From Marinomonas shanghaiensis (GTDB taxonomy: Bacteria > Pseudomonadota > Gammaproteobacteria > Pseudomonadales > Marinomonadaceae): DNA of 64,000 nt. Where the stretch lies: assembly GCF_003259175.1 (NCBI RefSeq), contig NZ_QGOK01000014.1, forward strand, positions 1 through 64,000, read 5' to 3'. Below the pieces are notes generated by a model that saw nothing but the letters and a program-made list of their open reading frames with translations, made no database searches and was not told the origin of the DNA. This document shows, in pieces, positions 46,592 through 55,663 of the stretch. Position numbers and translations under genes: made by a program. Numbering within the stretch: position 1 is the stretch's first letter; each line of letters opens with the position of its first letter.

Positions 46592-47522
46592 GGCGTCCTC
46601 CGGTACAGGTGACAAAGACATCTTCAAGGCTAGGACGCGCTAGTAGGGTTTCTCTGCCATGGCTGAGTTCAGATATGAAGAGCAGAGGGTTTTGTACTTT
46701 TTTCTTCACTAGTACTCTTAGATGCGCACCAATTTGTGCGGCAGAGAGAATGTCGGGGTGTTGGGTTAGAGTCTGTTTGAGTTGTCTTAGCTTGTTGCCA
46801 CTGACTTCCACAACGGTGGCAGGCATGGCATTCATCAAGGCTTGAGGAGAGCCATCGGCGCGTTTATTACCTTCTTCCATAATCGCCAAGGCGTGACAGC
46901 GTTCGGCTTCATCCATGTAATGGGTGGATACTAAAATAGTCGTACCAGCGGCACAAAGGTCGAACAATCTTTCCCAGAATTCGCGACGATTTTCTGGGTC
47001 AACTGCAGAGGTTGGTTCATCGAGAAATAACAACTCAGGTGAATGTAGTGTGGCGCAGGCCAGAGCAAGTCGCTGTTTTTGTCCACCACTCATGGAGCCT
47101 GCAAATTGTTTTGCTTGTTTTTCTAAATCGTATAACGCGAGCAATTCCTCGATGCGGGCTTTTTTGCGCTTTCCAGCAAAGCCATAAATGGCACCGACAA
47201 AATTTAGATTTTCTCGCACGGTTAGGTTGTCGTATAAAGAGAATTTTTGCGTCATGTAACCGATGCGTGTTTTTAGCGACTCTTCGTGACCTAATAGCGG
47301 TTTGCCCAAAATAGTGACGTCGCCTTCGCTGGCTTCTAATAAGCCTGTGAGCAGACGGATGCTGGTGGACTTTCCACAACCATTGGGACCAAGAAAGCCA
47401 TAAATACTGCCTTTAGGGATGAGTAGATCGAGCTTGTTTACGGCAATATTTTCGCCAAAACGTTTGGTTAATCCTCTGGCTTCAATGGCGTATTCCATTT
47501 TTTCGCAGTGGTCGAAAGTCAT
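46581..47522 (-). CDS. ABC exporter ATP-binding protein (YbhF-like, single domain)
   Basis: The 313-residue ATPase has Walker A GPNGCGKST, signature SGGQKQRLALA and Walker B LLFLDEPTSAVD. It has one nucleotide-binding domain, unlike the fused double-domain YbhF. It overlaps the adaptor by 4 bp and the permease by 11 bp: a tightly coupled drug/metabolite exporter operon. Confidence 0.9.
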   Translation of the reverse strand: MTFDHCEKMEYAIEARGLTKRFGENIAVNKLDLLIPKGSIYGFLGPNGCGKSTSIRLLTGLLEASEGDVTILGKPLLGHEESLKTRIGYMTQKFSLYDNLTVRENLNFVGAIYGFAGKRKKARIEELLALYDLEKQAKQFAGSMSGGQKQRLALACATLHSPELLFLDEPTSAVDPENRREFWERLFDLCAAGTTILVSTHYMDEAERCHALAIMEEGNKRADGSPQALMNAMPATVVEVSGNKLRQLKQTLTQHPDILSAAQIGAHLRVLVKKKVQNPLLFISELSHGRETLLARPSLEDVFVTCTGGRHGD

Positions 47523-48466
47523 GGTAAGCGCACCTCAACGGCAAGTCCTGTGGGCAGCTGGTTAGCGTTGATGAGATCAATATCTGTCAGATACATCAGG
47601 CGTGCTCTGTCTCGTTCATTGAGCGCATAAAATGGCGTATAAGCAGGTTGCGAGCGGATATTTCGTACACGACCTTTGATGGGCGATTCGAGACCATCAG
47701 CAAACACTTCAATAGCGTCGCCAGCTTTGATCTTGGTTAACGCGCTGGCTGGCAAATAAACTCTTGCATAAGGATGACCTGAAGACAGCAAGCTAATCAA
47801 CTGAGTGCCTGCGGTAACACGATCTCCTTCGTGCCAAGGTAGCGTATCAATTGTGCCATCAATGGGGGCTTTAAGGGTGAGGTCTTCACGGGCTTTGGTT
47901 TGCCATTCAAGGGCAGCCTGTGCGGCTTGCACCTTAGCATTGGCTTGGGCGATGTCTTCTTCACGGGCGCCATTTTTTAGCTCTAACCACTGATCATAAG
48001 CTTGCTGTGCCTTGGCTTTGTTGCTGTCTCTAGCGGCTTTGGCCGCATCAAAATCGGCTTTGCCAACCACATTGCTTTGATAGAGCTTTTCGATGCGCTG
48101 GTATTTAAGTTCAGCTTCTTTACTGGCGGCTTGAGTGGCTTCTAACGCGGCGAGTGAAGCGCTTAATTGTTCTGGTCGTGTGCCAGCCGTTAATACGCTA
48201 AGAGCGGCATTGGCTTGAGCAAGCTCGGCTTCGCGTTGGGCAATAAGAGCATCGACACTGCGTGTGTCTAACCTTAGCAAAATATCGCCTTGGAAGACTT
48301 GCTGCCCTTCGCTGACGTTTACTAAAACAATCTGTTCTGCGGTGGGAGCCGATAAGGTGATTCTATCACGCTCAATATTCCCCATGGCATAGGTTGATTC
48401 TTCAGCTTGGCAAGCGCTCAGCAAGGCGAGCAGCAAGGCGGATAATAAAATACTACGAGTTTTCAT
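47519..48466 (-). CDS. HlyD-family membrane fusion lipoprotein (YbhG-like)
   Basis: The 315-residue periplasmic adaptor has a lipobox LLSAC (about 15-19), a lipoyl-like hairpin with a long coiled coil (about 70-190), and a beta-barrel region at the end. It connects the ABC exporter to an outer-membrane factor, probably TolC-type, which is not encoded nearby. It overlaps the TetR gene by 14 bp. Confidence 0.9.
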   Translation of the reverse strand: MKTRSILLSALLLALLSACQAEESTYAMGNIERDRITLSAPTAEQIVLVNVSEGQQVFQGDILLRLDTRSVDALIAQREAELAQANAALSVLTAGTRPEQLSASLAALEATQAASKEAELKYQRIEKLYQSNVVGKADFDAAKAARDSNKAKAQQAYDQWLELKNGAREEDIAQANAKVQAAQAALEWQTKAREDLTLKAPIDGTIDTLPWHEGDRVTAGTQLISLLSSGHPYARVYLPASALTKIKAGDAIEVFADGLESPIKGRVRNIRSQPAYTPFYALNERDRARLMYLTDIDLINANQLPTGLAVEVRLP

Positions 48467-49133
48467 TATGGTTCCCCTTAGTCTGGTTAAGAGGGGGTGA
48501 AAAAGAAAAAAGACCTTGTTCTAAGAGGGTTTGATTGTGATCAGCAATACTTAACAAACAGTCTTCTTTGAGTTCAACCCCAAGTTGCTGCTGAAGGTAT
48601 TTTGGTGCTAAGACAGGGAAAATCATTAAGCTAACAAAACTTAGACGAACCCATGTAGGATCCAGATTGGGATTAAGGTGTTTTTGTTTCTCAAATATTT
48701 CAATCCATTTGTCAGAGCGTTTCAAAATATTGTCGATGATGTCGCTTAAAATACCAAACGCCACAGAGTTATCTTGTTGGCTCAGTACCGGTAGAATCAA
48801 TTTTGGCAGCATGGGATTGTTCGCAATCATTCGATAGTAGGTCTGCATCAGCAGTAATGGATTAGGTGGCGAATTAGGGTCTATATCCGCTTGAAATTGG
48901 TCAATCACGGGTGCCAAGGTTTCTTTTATAACGGCTTCAAATAATCCTGCTTTAGAACCAAAATAATAGCGGATCATCGCGGCATCAACTCCCGCTGAAA
49001 GCGCGATTTTTCGTATTGATACCTTGTCAAAGCCTTGCTCAGCGAAACACCGTTTGGCAGCCGAAATTAAGCTTTTCCGAGCAGAATCTTGATGCTTATC
49101 AGACTGTTTAGGGCGACCCATTCGGGTGGTCAT
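48453..49133 (-). CDS. TetR/AcrR-family regulator (CecR-like)
   Basis: The 226-residue repressor has an N-terminal helix-turn-helix (ISAAKRCFAEQGFDKVSIRKIALSAGVDAAMIRYYFGSKAGLFEAV, about 24-69) and a helical ligand domain. It is the first gene of the exporter operon, like E. coli CecR next to ybhGFSR. A perfect palindrome 20 bp upstream of its start is the probable operator, implying autoregulation. Confidence 0.9.
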   Translation of the reverse strand: MTTRMGRPKQSDKHQDSARKSLISAAKRCFAEQGFDKVSIRKIALSAGVDAAMIRYYFGSKAGLFEAVIKETLAPVIDQFQADIDPNSPPNPLLLMQTYYRMIANNPMLPKLILPVLSQQDNSVAFGILSDIIDNILKRSDKWIEIFEKQKHLNPNLDPTWVRLSFVSLMIFPVLAPKYLQQQLGVELKEDCLLSIADHNQTLLEQGLFSFSPPLNQTKGNHNENS

Positions 49134-49152
49134 GGTTGGCTCCAGCTTATTA

Positions 49153-49170
49153 ATTCATCTGGTGATGAAT
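49153..49170 (-). promoter_or_regulatory. Candidate TetR operator
   Basis: ATTCATC-TGGT-GATGAAT is a perfect 7-bp inverted repeat in the leader just upstream of the TetR start, at a distance suited to repression of the whole exporter operon. Confidence 0.55.
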
Positions 49171-49280
49171 ATAGGCTATTTAGTTCCAATAAGTGATGTA
49201 GATAATTCCTCAAAAAGTTATTTAGTGAGGAGTTACTGAAAAGAGTGCGTTGTTTTCTGTTCTGTTACGAGACAAGAAAA

Positions 49281-49312
49281 CAGACAGCTGAATAGTGTTA
49301 TTCAACTGTCTG
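49281..49312 (-). terminator. Probable terminator of the second Cache receptor
   Basis: CAGACAG and CTGTCTG with TGAATA/TATTCA form a long stem downstream of the minus-strand receptor stop; read on the minus strand it ends in TTTTC. Confidence 0.55.
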
Positions 49313-49333
49313 AGCGACTTAGATAGGAAAGAC

Positions 49334-50956
49334 TTAAGCAAACTGAAACTGTTTGATTTTGCGGCTTAGTTCGTTTGTCATTTGTGCAATCATGGCGCTG
49401 CCTTCCGACACTTGTCGGGAGTCTTCGAGTACTTTTTCCGACACTTCACGAATGCCCATTAAGTTATGATTGATTTCTTCGGCCACGGTACCTTGTTGCT
49501 CCGCAGCAGAGGCGATTTGATGGCTACGCGCTGATACATCATCAACCTGTCTTAGCATATTTTTTAAGTTTTCTGCAGCGACGTGCATTCTGTCGGCACC
49601 ACTTTCTGCTTGGCGTGTGCTGGTGGCCATCGAGGTGGACGCTTCTTTGGATTGATGTTGAAGCTTTTCGATGATGCTGCGTATTTCGACAGTAGAGCCT
49701 TGAGTTCGGCTGGCTAACGAACGTACTTCATCCGCCACGACGGCAAAGCCACGGCCAAGTTCACCCGCTCGTGCGGCTTCAATGGCGGCGTTTAAAGCAA
49801 GCAGATTGGTTTGCTCAGAAATGTCACCGATTACACCCAATACAGAGTCTATGTCGCCCGTTTGCTCCAACAGTTTAACAATGACATCGTTAGCGCCTTC
49901 GATGTTTTTGGTCAAACTTTGAATGTCTTCGTTCGTGGCGTCCAAATCTTGGCTACTTTGGCGTGTGATGGTTTGCACCATTTGTGTTGCATCGGCTGTG
50001 TCTTTGGCGTGTTGTGCCACGTCTCGAATGGAATAAGACATTTCATTCATGGCGGTGGCGAGTAATTCGACTTCTTGAAACTGGTTATCCATACCTTGTT
50101 TAGTATGCAAACTGTTGCCTTGCAGTTGCACGCAGACGGCTTGTAGTTCTGTAATAGCGTGATCCACTTCCAGTAAGGTGTCATTTAATGAGTTGGATAC
50201 GTGATTGGCCGCATTGGCCAAAATACCAATTTCATCGTCACGTTGCATGTCTAATTGCTTGGTCATGTCACCCTCTGCGATGTGTTGCAAATGTTCTGTT
50301 ACGGTTTTCAACGGGCGAGTAATGTTGCGAACAATGGTCACACTGCTGATCAGGGCAAGTAATATGAGAATGAATTCGATGCTGGCCGATTGCTTAATGG
50401 TCGCCCAGAAAATGTCTGTTACGCTGCTGTACAACACACCGCTGCCAATGACCCAACCCCAAGGTTGATAGCCTTTTACATAAGACACCTTGTCCTCTGA
50501 ATGCGCGACTTGCGGCCCTTTATAAGCGTATTCTACATAACCCTCACCGTGTTTTTTTACTTCAGACACCATGGCTTGCCAGTGCGAAAAACCATTCGCG
50601 TCCGTGACATTCGCCATATTTTTGCCTTCGTCTTGCGGTTTAAAAGGATGCATGAGCAGTTTGGTTTGCATGTCATTCACCCAGAAGTAGCCATCGTCGC
50701 CAAAGCGCAATGCAGACAAGGCCGCTAGAGCGGATTGTTTTGCCTGATCGTCTCCAATCACAGCGGCTTGGTCTCCATAGTATTTGACGAGAGAATACGC
50801 GCTGTCTACTTGCTCTTTGACTTGCAGTTGTCTGGCGCTTAACAGTTCACTGTGCAGCTCGCTGTAGGCAATGGCACTAAAGACGATAAGTAATGTGACT
50901 AAGGCGCTAATAAGCCCCCAAAGTTTATAGCTTACTTTTATTGAGCTGAGCTTCAT
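49334..50956 (-). CDS. Methyl-accepting chemotaxis protein with single Cache domain (copy B)
   Basis: The 540-residue receptor has the same architecture and length as copy A at 34448-36070: helix, sCache ([24 protein letters not shown]), helix, HAMP and signalling domain with [23 protein letters not shown] 50956 was chosen because AAGGGA precedes it and the N-terminus then matches the paralogue. It has no C-terminal pentapeptide. Ligand unknown; differences in the Cache domain suggest related but distinct ligands. Confidence 0.92.
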   Translation of the reverse strand: MKLSSIKVSYKLWGLISALVTLLIVFSAIAYSELHSELLSARQLQVKEQVDSAYSLVKYYGDQAAVIGDDQAKQSALAALSALRFGDDGYFWVNDMQTKLLMHPFKPQDEGKNMANVTDANGFSHWQAMVSEVKKHGEGYVEYAYKGPQVAHSEDKVSYVKGYQPWGWVIGSGVLYSSVTDIFWATIKQSASIEFILILLALISSVTIVRNITRPLKTVTEHLQHIAEGDMTKQLDMQRDDEIGILANAANHVSNSLNDTLLEVDHAITELQAVCVQLQGNSLHTKQGMDNQFQEVELLATAMNEMSYSIRDVAQHAKDTADATQMVQTITRQSSQDLDATNEDIQSLTKNIEGANDVIVKLLEQTGDIDSVLGVIGDISEQTNLLALNAAIEAARAGELGRGFAVVADEVRSLASRTQGSTVEIRSIIEKLQHQSKEASTSMATSTRQAESGADRMHVAAENLKNMLRQVDDVSARSHQIASAAEQQGTVAEEINHNLMGIREVSEKVLEDSRQVSEGSAMIAQMTNELSRKIKQFQFA

Positions 50957-51187
50957 ATGACATCCCTTCAAGGTGTGAGTTTGTTTTATAAGCAGGGATT
51001 ATGGGCCTGAGTCCTGAAAAGAATTGTGATCGAAATCAAAACAAAGACACTTTGCTTAATATTTCTCTAAGATCCTCAGCATGAGGATATTGTTGGATTG
51101 AATATCGGCTTATTGATTCCTATGGCATCATTATTGCTTGCTTTTATCCAAGATAAATCAAATCAACAGGACGGGTTCCTGTTAGGC
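50957..51187. other. Divergent intergenic region, leader of the MCP-NIT pair
   Basis: No gene is supported. It contains a small hairpin AACAGGA-cgggt-TCCTGTT (about 51165-51184) just before the strong terminator at 51188. No confident promoter was identified. A GCCGATAT octamer (51102-51109, minus strand) resembles a FliA -10 but has no -35. Confidence 0.4.
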
Positions 51188-51242
51188 AAAGGCGCCTGAA
51201 TCTACAGCAATCACGCTGTTGTGGATTCAGGCGCCTTTTTTT
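51188..51242 (+). terminator. Strong intrinsic terminator inside the leader of the MCP-NIT operon
   Basis: AAAGGCGCCTGAATC (51188-51202) pairs perfectly over 15 bp with GATTCAGGCGCCTTT (51224-51238), with an inner ACAGC/GCTGT stem and a seven-T run (51236-51242). No plus-strand gene ends upstream, and the MCP start codon is only 24 nt downstream. It is therefore either an attenuator of the operon or the 3' end of a small RNA. Confidence 0.8.
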
Positions 51243-51266
51243 GTTCGGCATTGGAGAGACAGGAAC

Positions 51267-52400
51267 ATGAAGTGGCTTACTTATCCGGCATTTTTATTGC
51301 TGCACACCCTAGGCATTATCGGCATGCTGCGGACTTTACTGGTGATTGGTCTAGTCGGTGGAGGTATTCGATTCGTTACATCCTCGCCGCTAGTTGAGTG
51401 GCTATGGGGGATATTGGTGTATTTCGCGATGGCCAGCCTGTGGCTTATTTTGCAAGAGATCGGCCAATTGCAGCGTTACTGTGAAACAACCGCTTCAAAT
51501 CGCTCCAACGACTCTGTGCGTGTGGGGCAATGGCGGCTTCTTCAGCCGGTGAGCCGTGGATTTCAGCAGTGGCTGAACCATGAACAGCGTCAACAACAAT
51601 TATTGCAGCAGCGCCTGGATGAAATATCTCACTCCTCCCATGAACTCGAACAAAGTGCCGCATTGGTGACACGTAATGCTGAAGGGCAAAGTGATTCGGC
51701 GACTGTGGCCGCGGCGGCCGTTGAAGAATTGAATGTGAGCATTGTGCAAGTAGCATCCCTAGCAGCGGACTCGCGACAGAGCAGTGTGGTCGCCAGCGAG
51801 CAGCTGGCTGATGGTATTGCTCAGCTCACCAATTTGGTGCGACAGGTGTCTGATATGGCGCAGCAAGCGATCCGTACCGATGCGTTGATCCGTCAATTGA
51901 GCAGCAACTCCCACACCATCAATGAAATGTCAGGCACCATTCGTGGTATTGCTGACCAAACTAATCTGTTGGCGCTGAACGCCGCCATTGAAGCCGCGCG
52001 AGCGGGCGAGAGTGGTCGAGGTTTTGCTGTGGTGGCCGATGAAGTGCGGCGTTTGGCCATGCACAGCCAAGAGTCTGCCACGGAAATCAGTCGCAACATT
52101 GAATCCGTGCAACGACATATTCAACAGGCCGCCGCTCAGGTGTCTGATCTGACAGAATTGGCGAATCAAAGTGCCGAGCGTTCAGAAAAGGTTCGTACTC
52201 TGTTAAATCAGGTCCAGCAGCACACCCAGCAACTTACCGCACAAGTCGATCAAGTGGCTGTCAGCACTGAACAGCAGGGGCAAGCGGTAGCAGAAATTGC
52301 GGAACTGGCGGATCGGGTTCGTCGTGGCAACGCCGACAATCTGCACGCGGCCGATCAAGCCCGCACCATCGCTCATCATCTGGCTCATTTGACAGGATAA
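51267..52400 (+). CDS. MCP without sensory domain, partner of NIT protein
   Basis: The 377-residue transducer has two N-terminal hydrophobic helices (about 5-30 and 43-62) with only a short loop between, then directly a signalling domain (about 105-377) with the hairpin [20 protein letters not shown]. There is no periplasmic domain, PAS or clear HAMP. ATG 51267 follows GGAGAGACAGG; the longer frame starts inside the terminator. It ends 5 nt before a separate NIT-domain membrane protein, so sensing is probably supplied by that partner. Base composition is somewhat G/C-richer than the neighbours. Confidence 0.88.
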   Translation: MKWLTYPAFLLLHTLGIIGMLRTLLVIGLVGGGIRFVTSSPLVEWLWGILVYFAMASLWLILQEIGQLQRYCETTASNRSNDSVRVGQWRLLQPVSRGFQQWLNHEQRQQQLLQQRLDEISHSSHELEQSAALVTRNAEGQSDSATVAAAAVEELNVSIVQVASLAADSRQSSVVASEQLADGIAQLTNLVRQVSDMAQQAIRTDALIRQLSSNSHTINEMSGTIRGIADQTNLLALNAAIEAARAGESGRGFAVVADEVRRLAMHSQESATEISRNIESVQRHIQQAAAQVSDLTELANQSAERSEKVRTLLNQVQQHTQQLTAQVDQVAVSTEQQGQAVAEIAELADRVRRGNADNLHAADQARTIAHHLAHLTG

Positions 52401-52405
52401 TTGGT

Positions 52406-53266
52406 ATGAACAGCATTGATTCCGCACTCCCGCTCTTGTTCACAGTTTTGATCATCATGGCGTTGCTGTTTTATGGACTGCATCGGCGCTTGCAACAGAA
52501 AAAACACTTACATCTGCAATCGAATGTTCGGCAATTAGCGGTACTGCGCGTCTTGATTGCTGAGTTTCAGCGTCATCGTGGCCTGAGCAATGGTGTACTC
52601 TGTGGTGACACCAGCATGAGTCAAGCGCTTGCGACGACGCGACAAAGCTTAGATCAGCACATCCATGTCGCACAAGCGTTCGACAGCACCCATCGAGAGG
52701 CGTGGAAAAGTTTGATTGATCATTGGTCGCGGATGCGCGAAGGACGCAGTCATGATCGTGTGAACAATTTGATGCAGCATCACTTAATCATTCGTAATAG
52801 TATTTTTCTCATGGAAGATGTGGCCAGCGAGATTGATCTGACACAAGGTTTACCGGCGTTGGGCTATTTGTCTTGTATCTGGCATGAGGTGATTCAGGCG
52901 GCAGAGTGGGCCGGGCAGGCGCGTGCATTGGGGACAGGGATCGCAGCGGCGGGACACAGCAGTGTCGAGCAGCGCGTAAGAATGCATTTTCTCTATCAAA
53001 AAATTGAATTGTTGGCGGGTCAAGCTTTCACCACACTGCAGCAACATGCCCAAGCGTATCCGCAGATGGCAGCGTTTCGTTTGTCGCATTGCGAGCAAGT
53101 CGTGACGGATTTTCTGCGCTGTATAAAGCAGGAGCTACTCGGTTCAGAAGTCCCTGTGATTGCGGCTAACGCCTATTTTCAACACGCCACTCAGGCCATT
53201 GATGAATTGTTGGCCTTAGTGGATACGGCATTGGATCAGTTGCAACAGCAACACGGAAAAGAGTGA
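52406..53266 (+). CDS. Membrane-anchored NIT (nitrate/nitrite-sensing) domain protein
   Basis: The 286-residue protein has one N-terminal membrane helix (about 8-25) and an all-helical domain with FQRHRGLSNG (54-63), the characteristic first-helix motif of NIT domains such as that of NasR. The rest (about 70-285) is helical, with a second conserved region around IIRNSIFLMED. It carries no output domain of its own. It starts 5 nt after the MCP stop, so the two are translationally coupled. Nitrate/nitrite binding is inferred from the family only. Confidence 0.78.
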   Translation: MNSIDSALPLLFTVLIIMALLFYGLHRRLQQKKHLHLQSNVRQLAVLRVLIAEFQRHRGLSNGVLCGDTSMSQALATTRQSLDQHIHVAQAFDSTHREAWKSLIDHWSRMREGRSHDRVNNLMQHHLIIRNSIFLMEDVASEIDLTQGLPALGYLSCIWHEVIQAAEWAGQARALGTGIAAAGHSSVEQRVRMHFLYQKIELLAGQAFTTLQQHAQAYPQMAAFRLSHCEQVVTDFLRCIKQELLGSEVPVIAANAYFQHATQAIDELLALVDTALDQLQQQHGKE

Positions 53267-53334
53267 TAACGCTTACGTCCTTTCAATGCATTTTGCTACT
53301 ATCCTATGCACCACGGTTTTTATAAGGAAGTACT

Positions 53335-54168
53335 ATGCAATATTCGGTTCTTATTACAGGTTGTTCGTCAGGTATTGGCTTAGCAGCCGCCAAAATGCTT
53401 CAAGAGCGTGATTTTCTGGTGGTGGCGAGTTGTCGCAAACAAGAAGACGTTGCCGCGTTGCAAGCACAGGGCATTAAGCATGTTGTGCAGCTGGACTTAG
53501 CGGACTCGGCTTCGATAGAAAAGGGCTTGCAAGACACCTTGGCCATTACTCATGGCGAGCTTTTTGCCCTGTTTAACAACGGTGCTTATGGTCAGCCAGG
53601 GGCCGTTGAAGATTTGCCTGTGGATGCGCTGCGCGCGCAGTTTGAATGTAATGTCTTTGGCACGCATGAACTGACCACCAAGGTGCTAAAAGTGATGCTG
53701 GCCCAAGGATACGGACGCATTGTGAACAACAGTTCAGTACTGGGTTTGGTGGCCGCACCGTTCCGTGGTGCTTACAATGCCAGTAAGTTTGCTTTAGAAG
53801 GTTTGACCGATACCTTGCGTTTAGAGCTATTCGATACGCCTATTAAAGTGAGTTTGATCGAACCTGGCCCAATCGAAAGCCGCTTTCGTGCCAATGCGTT
53901 GTTGGCTTTGCAAAACAATATCGACATGGACAATAGCCGCCATAAAAAGGGTTATGAAGATGCAATCGCAAGGTTGAGCAAAGAAGGCGTGACGTCATCA
54001 CAAACCCTGCCCGCCAGTGCGGTGGTGAATAAGCTGATTCATGCTTTGGAATCAACGCGCCCAAAAGCGCGTTATTATGTGACTTTGCCAACCTATGGCG
54101 CCGTGTTGATGAAACGCGTACTTCCAACGTGCTTGTTGGATTGGGTTATGCGTCGTCAAGGCGCGTGA
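53335..54168 (+). CDS. Short-chain dehydrogenase/reductase
   Basis: The 277-residue SDR has the NAD(P) motif TGCSSGIG (8-15), NNGA (82-85), active-site serine in VNNSSVLG and YNASK (about 143-147). The C-terminus is longer and more variable, as in the classical YbbO/retinol-dehydrogenase-like group. It has a TAAGGAAG ribosome site. It overlaps the convergent hydrolase gene by 13 bp. Substrate unknown. Confidence 0.9.
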   Translation: MQYSVLITGCSSGIGLAAAKMLQERDFLVVASCRKQEDVAALQAQGIKHVVQLDLADSASIEKGLQDTLAITHGELFALFNNGAYGQPGAVEDLPVDALRAQFECNVFGTHELTTKVLKVMLAQGYGRIVNNSSVLGLVAAPFRGAYNASKFALEGLTDTLRLELFDTPIKVSLIEPGPIESRFRANALLALQNNIDMDNSRHKKGYEDAIARLSKEGVTSSQTLPASAVVNKLIHALESTRPKARYYVTLPTYGAVLMKRVLPTCLLDWVMRRQGA

Positions 54169-55169
54169 CGAAGCGTTTTTAGCCAATCGGACATAGCAGA
54201 CAGATACGCCGTGCGTGCCGACTCGTGCGACAAATACAAGTCGTGAAAGCCTTGAGCAATACTCACTTGAGTGAGATTGGTGAAGGTTTTCTGAGCGGCT
54301 TGTTGCATGCTGTCAACATCCAACACCCCATCGCCTTGTTGGACGTCTTCAACCGTCAACTTGCCTATGGTGCTAACAGCCGAATGGCATAACAGGGTCG
54401 GGATCTTGATACGCTGATTGGCTAGATTGCGCTGGGCATGAATCACTTCTCTTAACCAATGAAAAGACAAATCAAAACCTTGGGCTGGCTTCCAATCTAG
54501 GCGGTAATCCCATTCGCCACCAAAAACGCAATGTATGGTTTTCGCGTAGAGCGAGATTTTTTTGGCGCGTAAATAGGAAAAAGGCAACAAAGAAACCAGT
54601 ATGCGAATCGGCCAGCTAATGCGATTGAGCACCTTTGGAGGAAAAGGCAGAGCGAGAAAAGGACTATTCAGCATAAGCCCAATGACATTGGGAAAGGCTT
54701 TATTGTAATGGCTTTCTCTTTCGGACAAGGCATAAGGTTGCGCCAAATAAGTTGATACGACTAACCCTCCAGTAGAGTGTCCCAACAAGACAAGATTATC
54801 GACACCATCTTGTTTTATGGTGGCCAAAGCAATGTCCAAATCTTGACCATACTGTTCAAGCGACTCACACCAATTGGGGGGAGTCGAAGGACGAATAGAG
54901 CGTCCGTAGCCCTGTAGATCGAGGGCGTAAAAACGATAGCCCAAATCGACAAAGTGTTCAGCTAAACCGGTTTGAAAAAAATAATCCGTGTAGCCGTGCA
55001 CATACAAAATGGCGTTGGTTGCGTCAGCGTTGCCAATATGATGGATGAGTGTGGTGTGGACTTGGGTTTTGGGACCCGCAAAGGAAAAAGTTCTGGCGCG
55101 AAAATGGGCACCCAATAGGTCTTCACAATCGCTCACTTGCTGCCAGTCTTGTCCTATTGGTGCGCTCAT
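54156..55169 (-). CDS. Alpha/beta hydrolase (serine aminopeptidase S33/monoglyceride-lipase-like)
   Basis: The 337-residue hydrolase has HGYTDYFF as the oxyanion region, the nucleophile elbow GHSTGG and a late acid-histidine pair (FHDLYLS). It resembles the Hydrolase_4 lysophospholipase/monoacylglycerol lipase group. I start at ATG 55169, 19 bp after the HlyU-like gene; an in-frame GTG at 55208 would overlap it. Substrate unknown. Confidence 0.85.
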   Translation of the reverse strand: MSAPIGQDWQQVSDCEDLLGAHFRARTFSFAGPKTQVHTTLIHHIGNADATNAILYVHGYTDYFFQTGLAEHFVDLGYRFYALDLQGYGRSIRPSTPPNWCESLEQYGQDLDIALATIKQDGVDNLVLLGHSTGGLVVSTYLAQPYALSERESHYNKAFPNVIGLMLNSPFLALPFPPKVLNRISWPIRILVSLLPFSYLRAKKISLYAKTIHCVFGGEWDYRLDWKPAQGFDLSFHWLREVIHAQRNLANQRIKIPTLLCHSAVSTIGKLTVEDVQQGDGVLDVDSMQQAAQKTFTNLTQVSIAQGFHDLYLSHESARTAYLSAMSDWLKTLRHAP

Positions 55170-55188
55170 AGTTGGTGCTCTCAAGTGG

Positions 55189-55476
55189 TTACTTAAACAG
55201 GCTGTCACCCAGTTGGTCGATGGTTAACTTGGCCTTGCGTAACGTTATCTCAATGCATTCGTCACGGTTTGGCATTAGATCCGAACGAATAAACTTGTGA
55301 GTCTTTTGCGCTTCGCCTTCTCCTTTGGTGATGGTGGCGGCGACGCGATATTGCCCACCCTCATTCATGGGGGCAGGTACAATGGAAAACCCTTTGTGCT
55401 CGACTACGTCTTCTGTTTTTTCAGGGGCGCTTTCACCGCCTGCAAATAGCCCCTTGAGGCTAGATAAGATACCCAT
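55189..55476 (-). CDS. HlyU-family protein
   Basis: The 95-residue protein matches the HlyU domain family (not the ArsR-type Vibrio HlyU regulator): it has GILSSLKGLFAGG at the start, EHKGFSIVPAPMNEGGQYRVAA and the basic FIRSDLMPNRDECIEITLRKAK. Function is not established. It lies 19 bp upstream of the hydrolase and probably shares its transcript. Confidence 0.75.
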   Translation of the reverse strand: MGILSSLKGLFAGGESAPEKTEDVVEHKGFSIVPAPMNEGGQYRVAATITKGEGEAQKTHKFIRSDLMPNRDECIEITLRKAKLTIDQLGDSLFK

Positions 55477-55663
55477 TGATGTTCTCTCCTACTGATTTTG
55501 CTCTATTTTTCGGGGATTTGTGGTAATAGTCAAATCTCGACGTATGATTTATTTTTCAACGTTAACAGAATTACCACAGGATAAGTATTCTGTCGAAGAA
55601 AAGTCCCATTATAATGTGTTACTAGCGTTTCCGTTTAATCAGGATATGGGTTTGGACAAAATC

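Noticed and set aside
51102..51109. GCCGATAT octamer on the minus strand as FliA (sigma-28) -10 for the second Cache receptor
   Set aside because: No TAAA-type -35 lies 11 bp upstream of it, and it is about 145 bp from the start codon.
51165..51184. Guanidine-II or ANTAR-target reading of the small leader hairpin
   Set aside because: The loop is CGGGT rather than ACGR or a clean hexaloop, and only one such hairpin is present before the terminator.
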